A DNA stretch of 23,625 nucleotides from JANQJA01 sp040880285 (GTDB lineage: Bacteria > Pseudomonadota > Gammaproteobacteria > Pseudomonadales > Azotimanducaceae), in NCBI GenBank assembly GCA_040880285.1, contig JBBDIT010000042.1, positions 1-23,625 on the forward strand, given 5' to 3'. The notes under the pieces are model-generated. The model was given only the letters and a program-made list of their open reading frames with translations, did no database searches and was not told the origin of the DNA. Position 1 is the stretch's first letter, and the number at the start of each line of letters is the position of its first letter. Positions 23,499-23,625 of this stretch are shown in pieces. A program made the translations under genes and the position numbers.

Positions 23499-23625
23499 GT
23501 GAAGATGAATCGAGTCAACTGCCTGGTTTCTGGTCTGCTGTTGCTGGCGGCGTCCGCCACCGCATGGACCAGCCCGGCCCGCTTGCATGAGATCGCGGTC
23601 GCGCCGTCTGCCGATCGTATCGAGG
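23499..23625 (+). CDS. 5' end of a probable secreted M28-family peptidase (cut by window edge)
   Basis: Only 42 codons are present. GTG 23499-23501 (or ATG 23505) follows GGGAG about seven bases upstream. The protein starts with a signal peptide (hydrophobic SGLLLLAASATAW) followed by RLHEIAVAPSADRIE, which resembles the first residues of mature secreted M28 zinc aminopeptidases, where a similar ADRIE helix precedes the domain. The rest lies outside the window, so the family call is tentative. Confidence 0.5.
   Translation, partial: MKMNRVNCLVSGLLLLAASATAWTSPARLHEIAVAPSADRIE

Noticed and set aside
1..23625. CRISPR array, prophage, toxin-antitoxin or restriction system.
   Set aside because: No regular spaced repeats, phage structural genes, toxin pairs or restriction/methylase motifs were seen; the short tandem repeats found are intragenic or promoter-proximal.

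Overview
The window looks like a chromosomal segment of an uncultured, probably aquatic gammaproteobacterium. This rests on gene content (NupC-type nucleoside carrier, DUF885 and DUF3604 proteins, a HupE/parvulin-like pair, an ACAD10/11-like acyl-CoA dehydrogenase), moderate-to-high GC by eye, frequent GTG/TTG starts and tight, sometimes overlapping convergent genes. It is an inference; no rRNA, tRNA or other phylogenetic marker is present. A run of 100 N at 1791-1890 shows this is a scaffolded draft or metagenome assembly.

Layout. 92-1585 (minus) is a Baeyer-Villiger-type flavin monooxygenase. 1586-2311 is a decayed stretch holding the N gap, flanked by an exact 55-base duplication that looks like an unmerged contig overlap, and the remnant of an M20-family amidohydrolase. 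2312-2623 (plus) is a GIY-YIG family protein whose active site is eroded. 2714-7532 (minus) is a probable three-gene operon: membrane-anchored DUF3604 protein, xylose-isomerase-like TIM-barrel protein and secreted DUF885 metalloprotein. Divergent from it, 7637-9802 encodes a fusion of a TVP38/DedA-like membrane domain with a flavin disulfide reductase. 9888-11051 (minus) is an FMN-dependent alpha-hydroxy-acid oxidase. 11131-12834 (plus) is a tightly coupled pair: a secreted alpha/beta hydrolase and an exported flavin split-barrel protein.

12831-14325 (minus) holds a double hot-dog MaoC-like hydratase and a GNAT acetyltransferase. 14422-16520 (plus) holds a NupC-like nucleoside transporter and a 2-oxoglutarate/Fe(II) dioxygenase. 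16526-17110 (minus) is an orphan ClpP. 17316-17846 (plus) is a GNAT protein expanded by an in-frame 12-base tandem repeat. 17843-19792 (minus) is a SurA/parvulin-like protein followed by a HupE/UreJ-like membrane protein, possibly from a leaderless promoter inside short direct repeats. 19929-20117 is a small unknown gene. 20095-20769 (minus) is a methyltransferase resembling the electron-transfer-flavoprotein lysine methyltransferases, divergent from an acyl-CoA dehydrogenase at 20852-22081. 22356-23339 is a lipoprotein with a variant metzincin-like zinc site, and the window ends inside a probable secreted M28 peptidase.

Functional picture: an aerobic heterotroph segment rich in flavoenzymes, lipid/acyl-CoA and ketone oxidation, and exported hydrolases. 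I see no phage, CRISPR, integrase, transposase or recognisable defence system. The items most worth a second look are the repeat-expanded GNAT, the methyltransferase/acyl-CoA dehydrogenase pair, the variant metalloprotease site, the DUF3604 operon, the exported split-barrel protein and the degraded region around the N gap.
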